A stretch of DNA of 37,861 bases from Clostridia bacterium (GCA_017546245.1 JAFYXI010000031.1:1-37861); one strand, 5' to 3'; shown: positions 1 to 9,338, counted from the stretch's first letter. A program made the numbers and translations. The notes: generated by a model from the sequence alone, not told the origin.

Positions 1-27
1 ACGTAACTACTTAAGGAGGGGAAAGCT

Positions 28-1377
28 GTGGCATTTGAAAACTTATCTGAAAAGCTTACGCAAACATTTAAAAAGCTGCGCGGTAAGGGCATAGTTACAG
101 ACAAGGATTTAAAAGAATCCATGCGTGAAATAAAGCTGGCTCTCCTCGAAGCAGACGTAAACTTTAAAGTAGTTAAAGATTTTATTGCAAAAGTATCTGA
201 AAGAGCGGCAGGGGCAGATGTTTTAGAAAGTTTAACCCCCGGTCAGCAGATTGTTAAAATAGTAAATGATGAATTAACTCAGCTTATGGGCGGCGAAAAC
301 GCACGAATCGAGTTCGGCAAGCAGGTGCCCACTGTTGTTATGATGGCAGGTCTTCAGGGTGCAGGTAAAACTACATTCTGTGCAAAGCTTGCCGGCTATA
401 TGAGAAAAAAGCATAATAAGCGTCCTTTAATGGTTGCTTGTGATATTTACCGTCCTGCAGCTATAAAACAGCTTGAGGTTGTAGGAAAGCAGATTGATGT
501 TCCGGTCTTTCAGATGGGAACAGATGTAAGTGCAGTCGAAATTGCAACAAAGGCGGTTGAGCATGCTAAGGCTCATGGTAACGACTTTGTTATTATCGAT
601 ACCGCGGGTCGTTTGCATATTGACGAAGAGCTTATGCAAGAGCTTGAAGATGTTAAAAATGCAGTTTCTCCTGAAGAGATATTGCTCGTTATTGATGCAA
701 TGACCGGTCAGGATGCCGTAAACATTGCCGAAAGCTTTAACAATCGTCTTGAAATTTCGGGCGTTGTTATGACAAAGCTCGACGGTGACACCCGTGGCGG
801 TGCGGCGCTTTCTGTTAAGGCAGTTACGGGTAAGCCGATTAAGTTTGCCGGTACAGGCGAAAAGCTTTCGGATTTAGAAGAATTTCATCCTGAAAGAATG
901 GCATCAAGAATCTTGGGCAGCGGCGATGTGCTTTCTTTAATAGAAAAGGCAGAGCAGGCAATTGATGAAAAATCGGCAGCCGCTTTAGAAGAAAAAATAA
1001 GAAGAAATCAGTTTGATTTAAACGACTTTTTAGAGCAAATGCAGCAAATGAAAAAAATGGGTCCGCTTTCTCAGCTGGTAAAAATGATACCGGGCATTAA
1101 TGCAAAGGCTTTGGAAAATGTCGATTTAGATGATAAAAGACTTTTAAGGGTAGAGGCAATTATAACCTCTATGACCGAAAAAGAAAGACAAGACCCGTCT
1201 ATAATAAATGCAAGCCGCAAAAGAAGAATAGCGGCAGGCAGCGGTAATGACGTAAATGCGGTTAATAATCTTTTGAAACAGTTTGAACAGATGCAGACAA
1301 TGATGAAGCAGTTAACCGGCGGTAAGTTTGCCCGTCATATGAAAAAGGCTACCAAGAAAAAGAAAAAGCATAAATAG
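28..1377 (+). CDS. ffh: Signal recognition particle GTPase Ffh (SRP54)
   Basis: Protein part of the signal recognition particle; it binds signal sequences on nascent membrane and secreted proteins and docks with FtsY. The 449-residue product has the full layout: N-terminal four-helix domain, G domain with P-loop GLQGAGKTT at about residues 108-116, then DIYRPAAIKQL, DTAGR and TKLDGDTRGG, and a methionine-rich M domain (QMQQMKKMGPLSQLVKMIPG onward) with a lysine-rich tail. The GTG start at 28 follows a strong AAGGAGGGG at 13-21. Length is normal for the family. It heads the ffh-rpsP-khpA cluster common in Bacillota; the partner gene often found upstream (ylxM) would lie outside the window. Confidence 0.98.
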   Translation: MAFENLSEKLTQTFKKLRGKGIVTDKDLKESMREIKLALLEADVNFKVVKDFIAKVSERAAGADVLESLTPGQQIVKIVNDELTQLMGGENARIEFGKQVPTVVMMAGLQGAGKTTFCAKLAGYMRKKHNKRPLMVACDIYRPAAIKQLEVVGKQIDVPVFQMGTDVSAVEIATKAVEHAKAHGNDFVIIDTAGRLHIDEELMQELEDVKNAVSPEEILLVIDAMTGQDAVNIAESFNNRLEISGVVMTKLDGDTRGGAALSVKAVTGKPIKFAGTGEKLSDLEEFHPERMASRILGSGDVLSLIEKAEQAIDEKSAAALEEKIRRNQFDLNDFLEQMQQMKKMGPLSQLVKMIPGINAKALENVDLDDKRLLRVEAIITSMTEKERQDPSIINASRKRRIAAGSGNDVNAVNNLLKQFEQMQTMMKQLTGGKFARHMKKATKKKKKHK

Positions 1378-1458
1378 CCAATCGGCTTTTTATAAATAAT
1401 TTAAGTTAATTAATTGTACAGATAGTTCTGTGCTGTAAATGATATGGAGGTGAAAGAA

Positions 1459-1704
1459 ATGGCAGTTAAAATGAGACTGAGAAGAATGGGTGCTAAAAAA
1501 GCTCCTTTTTACAGAGTTGTTGTTGCTGATTCAAGATACCCGAGAGATGGTAGATTTATCGAAGAAATCGGAACTTACAATCCGCTTACACAGCCGTCTG
1601 AAATTAAAATCGACGCAGAAAAAGCAAAGAAATGGTTGGGTAACGGCGCACAGCCGACCGATACTGTTAAGGGTCTGCTGAAAAAGAGCGGCATTATTGA
1701 CTAA
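1459..1704 (+). CDS. rpsP: 30S ribosomal protein S16
   Basis: Small-subunit ribosomal protein S16, 81 residues, beginning [20 protein letters not shown] and containing the family signature [18 protein letters not shown]. An in-frame ATG at 1444 would add five residues, but GGAGGTG at 1446-1452 is clearly the ribosome-binding site for the ATG at 1459, so I use 1459. It lies 81 bases after ffh and 66 bases before khpA, probably in one transcript. The gap to khpA holds a small hairpin (stems 1732-1738 and 1745-1751) without a T-run. Confidence 0.97.
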   Translation: MAVKMRLRRMGAKKAPFYRVVVADSRYPRDGRFIEEIGTYNPLTQPSEIKIDAEKAKKWLGNGAQPTDTVKGLLKKSGIID

Positions 1705-1770
1705 TTATTAGTTGATTTTGTATCCCGATGAAGTGATGATATAACATCACTCTTTAAGGAGGTAAATGCT

Positions 1771-2001
1771 GTGAAAGAATTATTGGAAGTTATCGCAAAG
1801 GCTCTTGTTGACGAACCTGATGCAGTAAGCGTAAACGAAAAAGAAAACGAACATTCTGTTCTTTTAGAGCTTCGTGTGGCTGACGGCGATATGGGTAAGG
1901 TAATCGGTAAGCAGGGAAGAATTGCAAAATCTATCCGTACCGTTATGAAAGCGGCTGCAAACCACGAAAACAAGAAAGTCATAGTCGAAATAGTACAATA
2001 A
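1771..2001 (+). CDS. khpA: KH-domain RNA-binding protein KhpA
   Basis: Small single-KH-domain RNA-binding protein (76 residues; YlqC/KhpA family). The KH GxxG loop is seen as VIGKQGRIAKSIR at about residues 48-60, followed by the expected helix and a short beta-strand tail. In Gram-positive bacteria KhpA pairs with KhpB and affects cell division and small-RNA biology (family knowledge). GTG start at 1771 follows TAAGGAGGT at 1755-1763. The usual downstream neighbours rimM, trmD and rplS are absent: a strong terminator and the convergent gltX follow directly. Confidence 0.93.
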   Translation: MKELLEVIAKALVDEPDAVSVNEKENEHSVLLELRVADGDMGKVIGKQGRIAKSIRTVMKAAANHENKKVIVEIVQ

Positions 2002-2023
2002 AAAAGCACATTGTGCTTAAAAT

Positions 2024-2055
2024 AAAACGGAGTAGTGATTTCACTACTCCGTTTT
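2024..2055. terminator. Bidirectional terminator between khpA and gltX
   Basis: A 15-bp perfect stem (2024-2038 with 2041-2055) starts with AAAA and ends with TTTT, so both strands read stem plus T-run. It ends the ffh-rpsP-khpA transcript and the convergent gltX transcript. A smaller hairpin, AAGCAC/GTGCTT around 2004-2018, precedes it. Confidence 0.9.
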
Positions 2056-2069
2056 GTCGTTTATAACGG

Positions 2070-3521
2070 TTACTTGCTTAAAAGTTCAATACCTTTTTCA
2101 ATTCTTGCGAGTGTTTCTTCTTTTCCTAAAATTTCGGCAAGCTCTACACCGCCGCCGGGGGTAAAGGCCTTACCCGAAACTGCGCAACGAAGCGGCCAGA
2201 GGATAATTCCGTTTTTAACTTCTAATTTCGCAATCAGGTCAAATAAAGCGTTATGAATGTTATCTAAAGTCCAGTCAGATACAGCCTCTAACGCCGGAAC
2301 GATTGCCTTTAAGCTTTCAAGCGAGTTTTCTTCGTTTGTTTTCATCTTTTTGTGGCAATACATTTCGGGTGAATACTCAGGGAGAGTATCGAAAAAGTCA
2401 ACCTGTTCAGGAATGTCGGACAGCTTTTCGCAACGCGGCTGCAAGAGTGCGCTGACTTTTTTAAGGTCAATTGCAGGATTTTTAATAACATCCTTATAAT
2501 ATGGCAGAGCCATTTCGTGAAATTCCTCTGCTGACAGTTTTCTGATATACTCACCATTTAACCAGTCGAGTTTTTTCTGGTCAAAAATAGCAGGAGATTT
2601 GCTTATTCCCTTAAGGTCAAATGCCTCGATAAGCTCTTCTAATGTAAATACTTCCTGTTCACCGCCGGGACTCCAGCCTAAAAGTGCGATATAGTTAACG
2701 ATTGCATCTTTTAAATACCCCTTGTTTATAAAGTCTTCATAAGAAGCATCACCCTCGCGCTTTGACAGCTTTTTGTGAGCGTCCTTCATAACCGGAGAAA
2801 CGTGAATGTACTTAGGAACCTCCCATCCGAAAGCTTCATAAAGAAGATTGTATTTAGGTGAGGAAGAAAGATATTCACTTCCGCGGATTACATGTGTAAT
2901 TTTCATCAAATGGTCATCAATAACGTTAGCAAAGTTATATGTCGGCAATCCGTCTGATTTTAAAAGTACGTTATCGTCTAAGGTTGCATTATCAACGGTG
3001 ATTTTGCCATAGATTTCATCATAGAAAGAGGTTGTGCCTCTTTTCGGTATTTTCTGACGGATAACGTAAGGAACGCCTGATGCCAGTTTTTCTGCAATTT
3101 CTTCTTTTGAAAGACGTGCGCAATGACCATCGTATTTAGGCATAAGCTTAGCCGCTTCCTGTTGCTGACGAAGGTCGTCTAAACGTTCTTTATCGCAGAA
3201 ACAGTAATATGCTCCGCCCAGTTCAACTAACTTTTCGGCATATTCTTTATAAATGCTGCGTCTGTCGCTCTGTACATATGGGCCGTACGGTCCGCCGATA
3301 TCAGGACCTTCATCGTGAAAAAGTCCTGTTTCTTTCATAGTTTTATAAATTAACTCTACCGCACCTTCAACAAAACGTTCCTGGTCGGTATCCTCAATTC
3401 TCAAAATAAAATCGCCACCGCTGTGCTTGGTCAAAAGATAAGCATAAAGAGCGGTACGCAGATTACCGATATGCATATATCCTGTCGGACTGGGTGCAAA
3501 TCTTGTTCTGATTTTTTCCAT
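2070..3521 (-). CDS. gltX: Glutamate--tRNA ligase
   Basis: Class I aminoacyl-tRNA synthetase that charges tRNA with glutamate; 483 residues, normal length. The HIGH-type motif is [11 protein letters not shown] (HIGN at 17-20) and the KMSKS-type motif is KLSKR (251-255). [18 protein letters not shown] and the [18 protein letters not shown] segment are typical of the family. The C-terminal half is the helical anticodon-binding cage. ATG start at 3521 is preceded on the minus strand by GAAAGGATG. Whether it is discriminating or also charges tRNA-Gln cannot be decided here. It has its own promoter just after the neighbouring glycosidase gene. Confidence 0.97.
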   Translation of the reverse strand: MEKIRTRFAPSPTGYMHIGNLRTALYAYLLTKHSGGDFILRIEDTDQERFVEGAVELIYKTMKETGLFHDEGPDIGGPYGPYVQSDRRSIYKEYAEKLVELGGAYYCFCDKERLDDLRQQQEAAKLMPKYDGHCARLSKEEIAEKLASGVPYVIRQKIPKRGTTSFYDEIYGKITVDNATLDDNVLLKSDGLPTYNFANVIDDHLMKITHVIRGSEYLSSSPKYNLLYEAFGWEVPKYIHVSPVMKDAHKKLSKREGDASYEDFINKGYLKDAIVNYIALLGWSPGGEQEVFTLEELIEAFDLKGISKSPAIFDQKKLDWLNGEYIRKLSAEEFHEMALPYYKDVIKNPAIDLKKVSALLQPRCEKLSDIPEQVDFFDTLPEYSPEMYCHKKMKTNEENSLESLKAIVPALEAVSDWTLDNIHNALFDLIAKLEVKNGIILWPLRCAVSGKAFTPGGGVELAEILGKEETLARIEKGIELLSK

Positions 3522-3561
3522 TTTTATATATCATCCTTTCGTAAATTTTCCATTATAAATA

Positions 3562-3590
3562 ATTATATCGGTTTATAAACTCTGTGTCAA
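3562..3590 (-). promoter_or_regulatory. Promoter for gltX
   Basis: On the minus strand TTGACA (3590-3585), 17 bases, then TATAAT (3567-3562): a consensus sigma-A promoter about 40 bases before the gltX start. There is no convincing terminator between the upstream glycosidase gene and this promoter, so readthrough is possible. No T-box leader fits in the short gap. Confidence 0.8.
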
Positions 3591-3599
3591 GAAATAAAT

Positions 3600-5369
3600 C
3601 TACTTAACCTTTGGTTGGGGCGGATTTGTTTTCTTAATTCCGTCTCCAAATGCCGAAAGCGATTCTTCGGTTTCGTCAAGCATATAAGGTCTGCTTATTT
3701 TACCTTCAAATCCGGGACGCATATCCATATCGGGAGCAGAGAACCATACTGCTACCTTAATATTAGGATATTTATGCAGATTTTTAAACATATGGTTAAT
3801 CCACATCGGTTTATTTCCGCCAACAGAGCTTGATGCAAATTCTGTAATTATCCATGGAAAATCTGCAAAGAACGGACTGTATGCCTCGTTAACCTCGTCA
3901 TAAATCTCGGTAAACGAGCGCCAGTCTTCGCCTGTAACATTTTTAAAATATGTGCCTGTATTATAGCCCGTAACACCTATCATCTGTACATATTCATCAC
4001 CGGGGTAATATGCTAAAAAGTTGTTCCAGTTACACGGCGGATAGTTGCGGTCGTTGGGGTTAAACACCCATATTGCGTTATCTACGCCCTCTTCTTTAAA
4101 AATGTTATAAACTCTGCGCCAGCTTTCAACATAAATTTCGGGGTCAGAAAGGTTTATAATTCCCGAATAGTTTGTCCAGTCTGTGTTCATTTCGTTGTTC
4201 AGTCTGAAAAAGAACGGAAGCTTTATGTTTTCTTTTATATCACGGGCAAGAGCACGGATTTTATCATCGTACTTACCCTTATAGGTTTCTAAAAGCGGAC
4301 TTTTGCAGTGCAAATCTTCGTTGTTTGTTTCGGTCATCTGAACGGTTAATTCCAGCATTCTGCCTTGCTCGGCACATTTTTCTGCCAGACCCTCTGCCAA
4401 AGGATTACCCAGATGATTGTAAGTAAGAATTACAGGAAATGTAAAGTCAATTTTTTCTTCAATATCGGCAATCGCATCGTCAAGCTTTCCTGCCTGAACA
4501 TCTGCGTGGAAAATTCCCCAGAAAATATCGTCGTGATTGGTCATAGTTTCATATGTTTTTTTTGTATCACGCGACCAGAAGTCAGGTTGTTTGGGCGAAA
4601 ATTTTAAATCGTAATGAGCTGTACCGAATGAGGCGCATTTAACAAAACTGGTAAGAGCAGTATTTGTTGTTTGCTTTATTTCATCCTGTGAATCTGAACG
4701 GAATTTAAATAAAAATCTGAAAAATTCACGGTCAACTGTCTTTATTGTTGCGTAAGTATACACATTTTTTTTATCTTCGGGCATATCGGTTATTTTTACC
4801 GATATAACACGAGCGGTATTTTTGCCATATGTGCTTGTAGAATCTTCTAAAAGCTCAATAGAATTATTTTTGCGCAAGGTTTCGTTTGTAATAAAACGAT
4901 TCAAATAGTGAGCAATATATTCGTCAATATCCTCATACGGAGAGCGTTCTTTAGATATGGTAACATCTAAAAACTCGCTTGTCATTTTTACAAAATTGGG
5001 GCTGTGCGAAAAGTCAGGCTCCATATTTTCGGGCAGGTCGATTAAAAATCCTGTACAATAGTCAATAAGACGGGTTTGATTATCGGTTTTTTCAACAATT
5101 TTATTATCTTTTTTGGGGTTTAGCTTTTCAACTTTAGATTTTTGGTTATCTGCATAAAGAACGCTTTTGGCATTTTCGAGCGGTTCGTATTCTAAAGAGC
5201 GAACTGACAAAAGCTCTGTTCCTATACTGCGGATGGTACTTTTTATTTTTTTTACATAAGGGGAGTTTGTGCTGTATAGGGCGCAGCCTGCGCATACTGT
5301 AATTGCCAGAACAATAAAAATTAAAAGTCCTATTCTGTTTTTTAATTCAGATTTTTTTTGTTTGCGCAT
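3600..5369 (-). CDS. Membrane-anchored GH26-like glycosidase (beta-mannanase type)
   Basis: 589 residues. An N-terminal hydrophobic segment (about 13-33) acts as signal anchor; VCAGC within it is only a poor lipobox. About 240 residues of unrecognised extracytoplasmic sequence follow, then a C-terminal TIM-barrel resembling glycoside hydrolase family 26. Support: PFFFRLNNEMNTDW, where the Glu near residue 391 fits the acid/base; AIWVFNPND; and WIITEFASSS, where the Glu near 508 fits the nucleophile. GH26 enzymes mainly cleave beta-mannan or related beta-glucans, but the substrate here is not shown. The protein would act outside the cell, attached to the membrane. ATG start follows AAGGAGG. 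Neighbours do not form an obvious mannan-use locus. Confidence 0.75.
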   Translation of the reverse strand: MRKQKKSELKNRIGLLIFIVLAITVCAGCALYSTNSPYVKKIKSTIRSIGTELLSVRSLEYEPLENAKSVLYADNQKSKVEKLNPKKDNKIVEKTDNQTRLIDYCTGFLIDLPENMEPDFSHSPNFVKMTSEFLDVTISKERSPYEDIDEYIAHYLNRFITNETLRKNNSIELLEDSTSTYGKNTARVISVKITDMPEDKKNVYTYATIKTVDREFFRFLFKFRSDSQDEIKQTTNTALTSFVKCASFGTAHYDLKFSPKQPDFWSRDTKKTYETMTNHDDIFWGIFHADVQAGKLDDAIADIEEKIDFTFPVILTYNHLGNPLAEGLAEKCAEQGRMLELTVQMTETNNEDLHCKSPLLETYKGKYDDKIRALARDIKENIKLPFFFRLNNEMNTDWTNYSGIINLSDPEIYVESWRRVYNIFKEEGVDNAIWVFNPNDRNYPPCNWNNFLAYYPGDEYVQMIGVTGYNTGTYFKNVTGEDWRSFTEIYDEVNEAYSPFFADFPWIITEFASSSVGGNKPMWINHMFKNLHKYPNIKVAVWFSAPDMDMRPGFEGKISRPYMLDETEESLSAFGDGIKKTNPPQPKVK

Positions 5370-5402
5370 CTGTGCAATTTCCTCCTTGGTTTATTTTATA
5401 AT

Positions 5403-5431
5403 ATTGTATATTATTTTAACTTAAAATGCAA
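5403..5431 (-). promoter_or_regulatory. Promoter for the GH26-like gene
   Basis: On the minus strand TTGCAT (5431-5426), 17 bases, TACAAT (5408-5403), about 35 bases before the start codon. The -35 element is four bases from the stop codon of the upstream gene, so this gene has its own promoter. Confidence 0.6.
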
Positions 5432-5434
5432 GAA

Positions 5435-6784
5435 TTAACAAGATACCGTTTCATCGGCACTTGCAAATTTTTTAATAACTGATTCAAGGCTTTTGCCGTC
5501 TTTTAAAAGCTGCTTCCATATTAAAGCAGGGCAGGTAAGGTGTTCTGCTCGGGCAAACAAAGGCTCTAAAAGTTTTTCTTCGCCAAAACCGCGTTTTATA
5601 AGTGATTCGTTAGCTAAAGCTACAAGATTTGTTAAAAGCTTTCGAACTTCGTTGTTCGGTGCAGAAAGCTTGTATTCGTATATTACGCTGTTGCGCAGAA
5701 TTTTATTTTTATCGGGTGATTCTAAAATCTCTTTTGGTATGTTGTTGTTTAAAAACTCATCTAAGATTTGAGCCGCTTTTTCTTTAGCGTATAAAATCCC
5801 CAAGTTAAAAGCAGGAGCACAAAAAGCTTCACTTACAGGCTGAGCACAGTCGCTTCGGACTTCTAAAGTGCCTCGGCGTGTAACCTCTGCGTTGCAAAAG
5901 GATAAATAGCAGCTGATGTCACTTTCTTCGCTTTCGTTACTGTTAAAATATTCGCTCAAGGTTACGGGTGTTATAGTTTCATATTTTCCGTTTCTTATTC
6001 GGTTAAACATTTTGCGCTCTAAGATTAAATCTTCTATATCAGATATTGAAGAAAAATCAGAACAGATTTTGCCTGTGTTTTTGCCAAGACTGCCAAAGCC
6101 GCTTTTCTCCCACAGATAGTCACGAAAACATACGCAGTCAGAAAAATCATCAGCACCTGCAAATGCAGGGGAGTTAGAAAATAAAAGCGCGCGGACAAAA
6201 TCTAAATTTGCAAAAAGTGTTAATGATTTTGCAAGTTCATTTTCTGAAACGTCTAAATGGGTTTGTACTGACGAAAGATATGCAGGAAAATCTGTATAAG
6301 CATGGTAATCACCGCCACAGAAATTGCCTAAAAATTCGTGTATCATTTCGTAAACGGGGAAGGATACGAAATCGCTTTTAATGTACTCTTTAAACGGATT
6401 TGTACCAATTCCGCAAAGAGTGTGAGAATGTGGCAACAAAAAATTCTGCACTATATCATAAAGCTTATAAAAACGAGCGGCACATTCAGCTAAATTTTCA
6501 CCTTTTTCCATTGAAAACTCAAAATTGTTATACGAGTTGTCAAACGATAAAACATCGCCGTCTTTGTTTATTATAAAAGTGAGATTGCCTTGGCTATCTG
6601 TTTCTGCCATACGAAAAGAATGGTTTTTAATCATATATTCTAAAAGACCTGAAGCTACATTGTGCTTGACAGGTGCTTTTTTTAAGTTAAGCAAAGGAAA
6701 TTCAAGCTCAACACCGATGTTTTTACGGTCTTTGGCGCAAAAAGGTTTGATAAAGGTTTGGTTAACAATTTTTCTTGCGTTCAC
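5435..6784 (-). CDS. Glutamate-cysteine-ligase-like protein (GCS2 family)
   Basis: 449-residue cytoplasmic protein resembling ATP-dependent gamma-glutamate-cysteine ligases of the GCS2 type. Supporting segments are IGVELEFPLLNLKKAPV near the N terminus (the acidic metal/glutamate-binding strand), HTLCGIGTNPF, HAYTDFPAYLSSVQTHLDVS, and RRGTLEVRSDCAQPVSEAF, which matches the E-x-R substrate-binding strand. Family members make gamma-glutamylcysteine, but related enzymes ligate other amines, and no glutathione synthetase is nearby. No clear sigma-A promoter was found in the AT-rich gap upstream; AAAGGAT precedes the ATG. It lies divergent to the glycosyltransferase unit. Confidence 0.72.
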   Translation of the reverse strand: MNARKIVNQTFIKPFCAKDRKNIGVELEFPLLNLKKAPVKHNVASGLLEYMIKNHSFRMAETDSQGNLTFIINKDGDVLSFDNSYNNFEFSMEKGENLAECAARFYKLYDIVQNFLLPHSHTLCGIGTNPFKEYIKSDFVSFPVYEMIHEFLGNFCGGDYHAYTDFPAYLSSVQTHLDVSENELAKSLTLFANLDFVRALLFSNSPAFAGADDFSDCVCFRDYLWEKSGFGSLGKNTGKICSDFSSISDIEDLILERKMFNRIRNGKYETITPVTLSEYFNSNESEESDISCYLSFCNAEVTRRGTLEVRSDCAQPVSEAFCAPAFNLGILYAKEKAAQILDEFLNNNIPKEILESPDKNKILRNSVIYEYKLSAPNNEVRKLLTNLVALANESLIKRGFGEEKLLEPLFARAEHLTCPALIWKQLLKDGKSLESVIKKFASADETVSC

Positions 6785-6873
6785 TTTTAAAATCCTTTCT
6801 TGTTAAAATCGGTTATTATCTTATATTATCACAAAAATTTGGTTGTTTCTACTATGTTTTCATATATTTTAAG

Positions 6874-6922
6874 TTAAATTTTGGTGTCAAAGGTTGATTC
6901 CCATTAAATTTTGGTCTATAAT
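6874..6922 (+). promoter_or_regulatory. Promoter with a direct-repeat pair for the glycosyltransferase unit
   Basis: TTGATT (6894-6899), 17 bases, TATAAT (6917-6922). The same 12-mer TTAAATTTTGGT occurs at 6874-6885 and 6904-6915, exactly 30 bases apart: one copy lies just upstream of the -35 and the other fills the spacer. This layout suits a regulator binding site, which is inference. Confidence 0.7.
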
Positions 6923-6956
6923 AAGAATGATAAATTATATTTAGGAGGAATTTTTA

Positions 6957-8612
6957 GTGAATCCTTTATTGTTGATTATATTTGCGATTATGTGTATAGC
7001 GGCAGTTAATGCGGCGCGTAAAAGCGGCAATGCCTTTTCTTCTGATGCTGAAAACGAAAACACAAGTGCGGTGCTGTCGTTTTTATATAAGCATGAAAAG
7101 AAACTGGCTGTTTTAATTTTAATTATAGGAATACTTGTAAGAATTTCGTTTTTCTGGGTAACTCCTGACGGACTTAATCAGGATGAAGCATCGTTAGCAT
7201 ATGATGCATATGCAGACCTTACCTACGGTCAGGACAGAAACGGTGACCACAACCCTGTTTATTCTGTAGCCTGGGGCAGCGGACACAGTTCTTTTTATAT
7301 AACCTTTACCAAGCTTTTTATAGCACTTTTTGGACTTAATGTATTTAGTGTTCGTGCAACTAATGTGCTGTTTGGTGTAATTGCATTATTTGCGTTTTGG
7401 GGAATAGCAAAGCGTATAAACAGGCGCAGCGCTGTTATTTCGTTATTTCTTTTTGCAATTTGTCCGTGGCATATTATGATGTGCCGCTGGGGTTTAGACT
7501 GTAATGTTTTTCCTAATGTATTTTTACTGGGATTATATTTTCTTATGCGCGGTTTAGAAGATAAGCGCTGGTATCCTGTATCTATGGTTATTTTCGGCCT
7601 TTCGCTTTACGGCTATGGTGCAGCATATATGACAGTTCCTGTATTTTTATTGCTTACTGCCGTATATCTTTTATATAACAAAAAAATTACTGTTAAAATG
7701 ACAGTTGTTTCGGCTGCCGTATTTTTAGTGGTTGCGTTGCCTATTATAATCTTTATGGTAATCAATACCTTCGGATTATCAGAGCTTAATCTTGGTTTTA
7801 TTACTATTCCAAAGCTTATAAGCGGTCGTTATAACTCTACCGTAACAGTTTTGAGCGGTGGTCTTGGTGCGGCATTTAAAAATCTGTCGGTTTTAACCAG
7901 TTTGCTTTTTGTTCAGTATGACGGATTGCCGTGGAATGCAATTCCTGAATACGGCACATTATATTTGTTCTCGGTACCGTTTTTAATTTTAGGTATTATA
8001 TATGTAATTAAAAATACTGCTGCTGTTAAAAAGAAATATTCGCCTATGGCATTACTCTTGTTTATGCTTATAGCATCATTGGTGCTGGCAATATTGAGCA
8101 AATTAAATATTAACCGTGCAAACTTTATGTATCCGGCACTTATTATGGTTTTGGCAGAGGGTATTTTATATGTTATTACTCATTTAAAGAAGCCGGCATA
8201 TGCAATTTTGCCTATATACTTGTGCGTGTTCTTACTTTTTACAGGAACATACTTTACAAGCTACCGTGAAAAAATAGGGCACTACTTCTTTTTAGGAACC
8301 GGAGATGCCATAACCTATGCAATAGAAAATACCAATGATGATATTTATATAACTGAAAAAATTAACGGACCTTATGTTTTTGCGCTGTTTTACGATAAAA
8401 CCGATCCGCAGGTGTTTATTGATACAGTAGATTATGAAAACCCGAATTCTCAGGTGCGCAAGGTTAACTCGTTTGACCGTTTTATAACAGGTATTCCTGA
8501 AGAGCTTCCTGATGACGGAGCATTTATTTTGCATAAATCAGAAAAAGAAAAATTTGCTGATAAATATAATCTAAAAGAATTTGGAAACTATTACGTAGCG
8601 ACAAAAAAGTAG
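6957..8612 (+). CDS. GT-C fold membrane glycosyltransferase (PMT/ArnT-like)
   Basis: 551-residue integral membrane protein with about eleven or twelve hydrophobic spans. The first periplasmic loop carries LNQDEASLAYDAYADLTYGQDRNG, with the DE pair typical of GT-C enzymes using lipid-phosphate sugars (PMT/ArnT superfamily), followed by FSVRATNVLFGVIALFAFWGI, also typical. The C-terminal 120 residues form a soluble extracytoplasmic domain. Expected reaction: transfer of a sugar from polyprenyl-phosphate sugar to a cell-envelope acceptor outside the membrane; acceptor unknown. GTG start at 6957 follows AGGAGG at 6943-6948. Its stop codon is nine bases before the start of a GT2 gene that could supply the lipid-linked donor. 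Confidence 0.8.
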   Translation: MNPLLLIIFAIMCIAAVNAARKSGNAFSSDAENENTSAVLSFLYKHEKKLAVLILIIGILVRISFFWVTPDGLNQDEASLAYDAYADLTYGQDRNGDHNPVYSVAWGSGHSSFYITFTKLFIALFGLNVFSVRATNVLFGVIALFAFWGIAKRINRRSAVISLFLFAICPWHIMMCRWGLDCNVFPNVFLLGLYFLMRGLEDKRWYPVSMVIFGLSLYGYGAAYMTVPVFLLLTAVYLLYNKKITVKMTVVSAAVFLVVALPIIIFMVINTFGLSELNLGFITIPKLISGRYNSTVTVLSGGLGAAFKNLSVLTSLLFVQYDGLPWNAIPEYGTLYLFSVPFLILGIIYVIKNTAAVKKKYSPMALLLFMLIASLVLAILSKLNINRANFMYPALIMVLAEGILYVITHLKKPAYAILPIYLCVFLLFTGTYFTSYREKIGHYFFLGTGDAITYAIENTNDDIYITEKINGPYVFALFYDKTDPQVFIDTVDYENPNSQVRKVNSFDRFITGIPEELPDDGAFILHKSEKEKFADKYNLKEFGNYYVATKK

Positions 8613-8621
8613 GTGTTCGAT

Positions 8622-9338
8622 ATGATTTCAGTTATAGTGCCTGCATATAACGAGCAAAACCGAATAGGAAAAACTCTCGATGCACTCAGCTCGTATATGC
8701 AGAATAATTTTAACGGCGATGAGTATGAAATTTTAGTTGTATCTGACGGCAGTAAAGACGGTACAAACGATGTTGTTAAAAACCATCCCGGAAAAAATGT
8801 TTCGCTTTTGTCTTATGAAAAGAATCGTGGCAAAGGCGGTGCGGTTAAATACGGTATAGAAAACGCAAAAGGCGATATTATTATTTTTACCGATGCAGAT
8901 TTGCCTTATCCGCCCGAAAGCATTAAAAAAGCGGCAGAGATGTTTGAAAAAGAAAAGTTCGATTTAATTTTAGGCAGCCGTGTAATTTCAGAGCAGGGTA
9001 AAAAGTATCCCTGGTATCGCACTATTATGTCACGTGCGTTCTCGATGCTTGTAGATATGGTTTTAAAGCTGCATGTTCCTGATACTCAATGCGGATTTAA
9101 GTGCTTTAGAAAAAGCGCTGCCGATAATATATTTAAAAAAAGTACTCTGGTTGGCTGGGGCTTTGATGTTGAGCTTATTTTTATAGCTAAAAAGAGGGGA
9201 TATTTAATAGGCAGAATTCCTGTCAGCCTGTCACACGAAAATGACGGCTCTAAAATAAGAGTTTTAGAGGCGACTAAAACTATGATCGGCGAAGTGCTGA
9301 AAGTAAAAGAAAACAATAAAAACGGACTTTATGATTAA
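8622..9338 (+). CDS. GT2 polyprenyl-phosphate sugar synthase-like glycosyltransferase
   Basis: 238-residue family 2 glycosyltransferase of the dolichyl/polyprenyl-phosphate sugar synthase type. It opens MISVIVPAYNEQNRIGKTLD, has VSDGSKDGTNDVV, the D-x-D-like FTDADLPYPPESI, LGSRVI and DTQCGFKCFRK, and ends without membrane spans. It would transfer a sugar from a nucleotide donor to undecaprenyl phosphate at the inner membrane face. A GTG at 8613 is in frame, but it is part of AGGTG (8611-8615), which best serves as the ribosome-binding site for the ATG at 8622. Close coupling to the GT-C gene suggests they work in sequence: lipid-linked donor synthesis, then transfer. Confidence 0.85.
   Translation: MISVIVPAYNEQNRIGKTLDALSSYMQNNFNGDEYEILVVSDGSKDGTNDVVKNHPGKNVSLLSYEKNRGKGGAVKYGIENAKGDIIIFTDADLPYPPESIKKAAEMFEKEKFDLILGSRVISEQGKKYPWYRTIMSRAFSMLVDMVLKLHVPDTQCGFKCFRKSAADNIFKKSTLVGWGFDVELIFIAKKRGYLIGRIPVSLSHENDGSKIRVLEATKTMIGEVLKVKENNKNGLYD

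Noticed and set aside
1378-1443. Terminator AGCC-AATC-GGCT-TTTT after ffh
   Set aside because: The stem is only 4 bp; at most it gives partial termination within the ffh-rpsP transcript.
3522-3599. T-box or other amino-acid riboswitch before gltX
   Set aside because: The leader from the predicted start site is only about 30-40 bases, with no T-box specifier or antiterminator structure.
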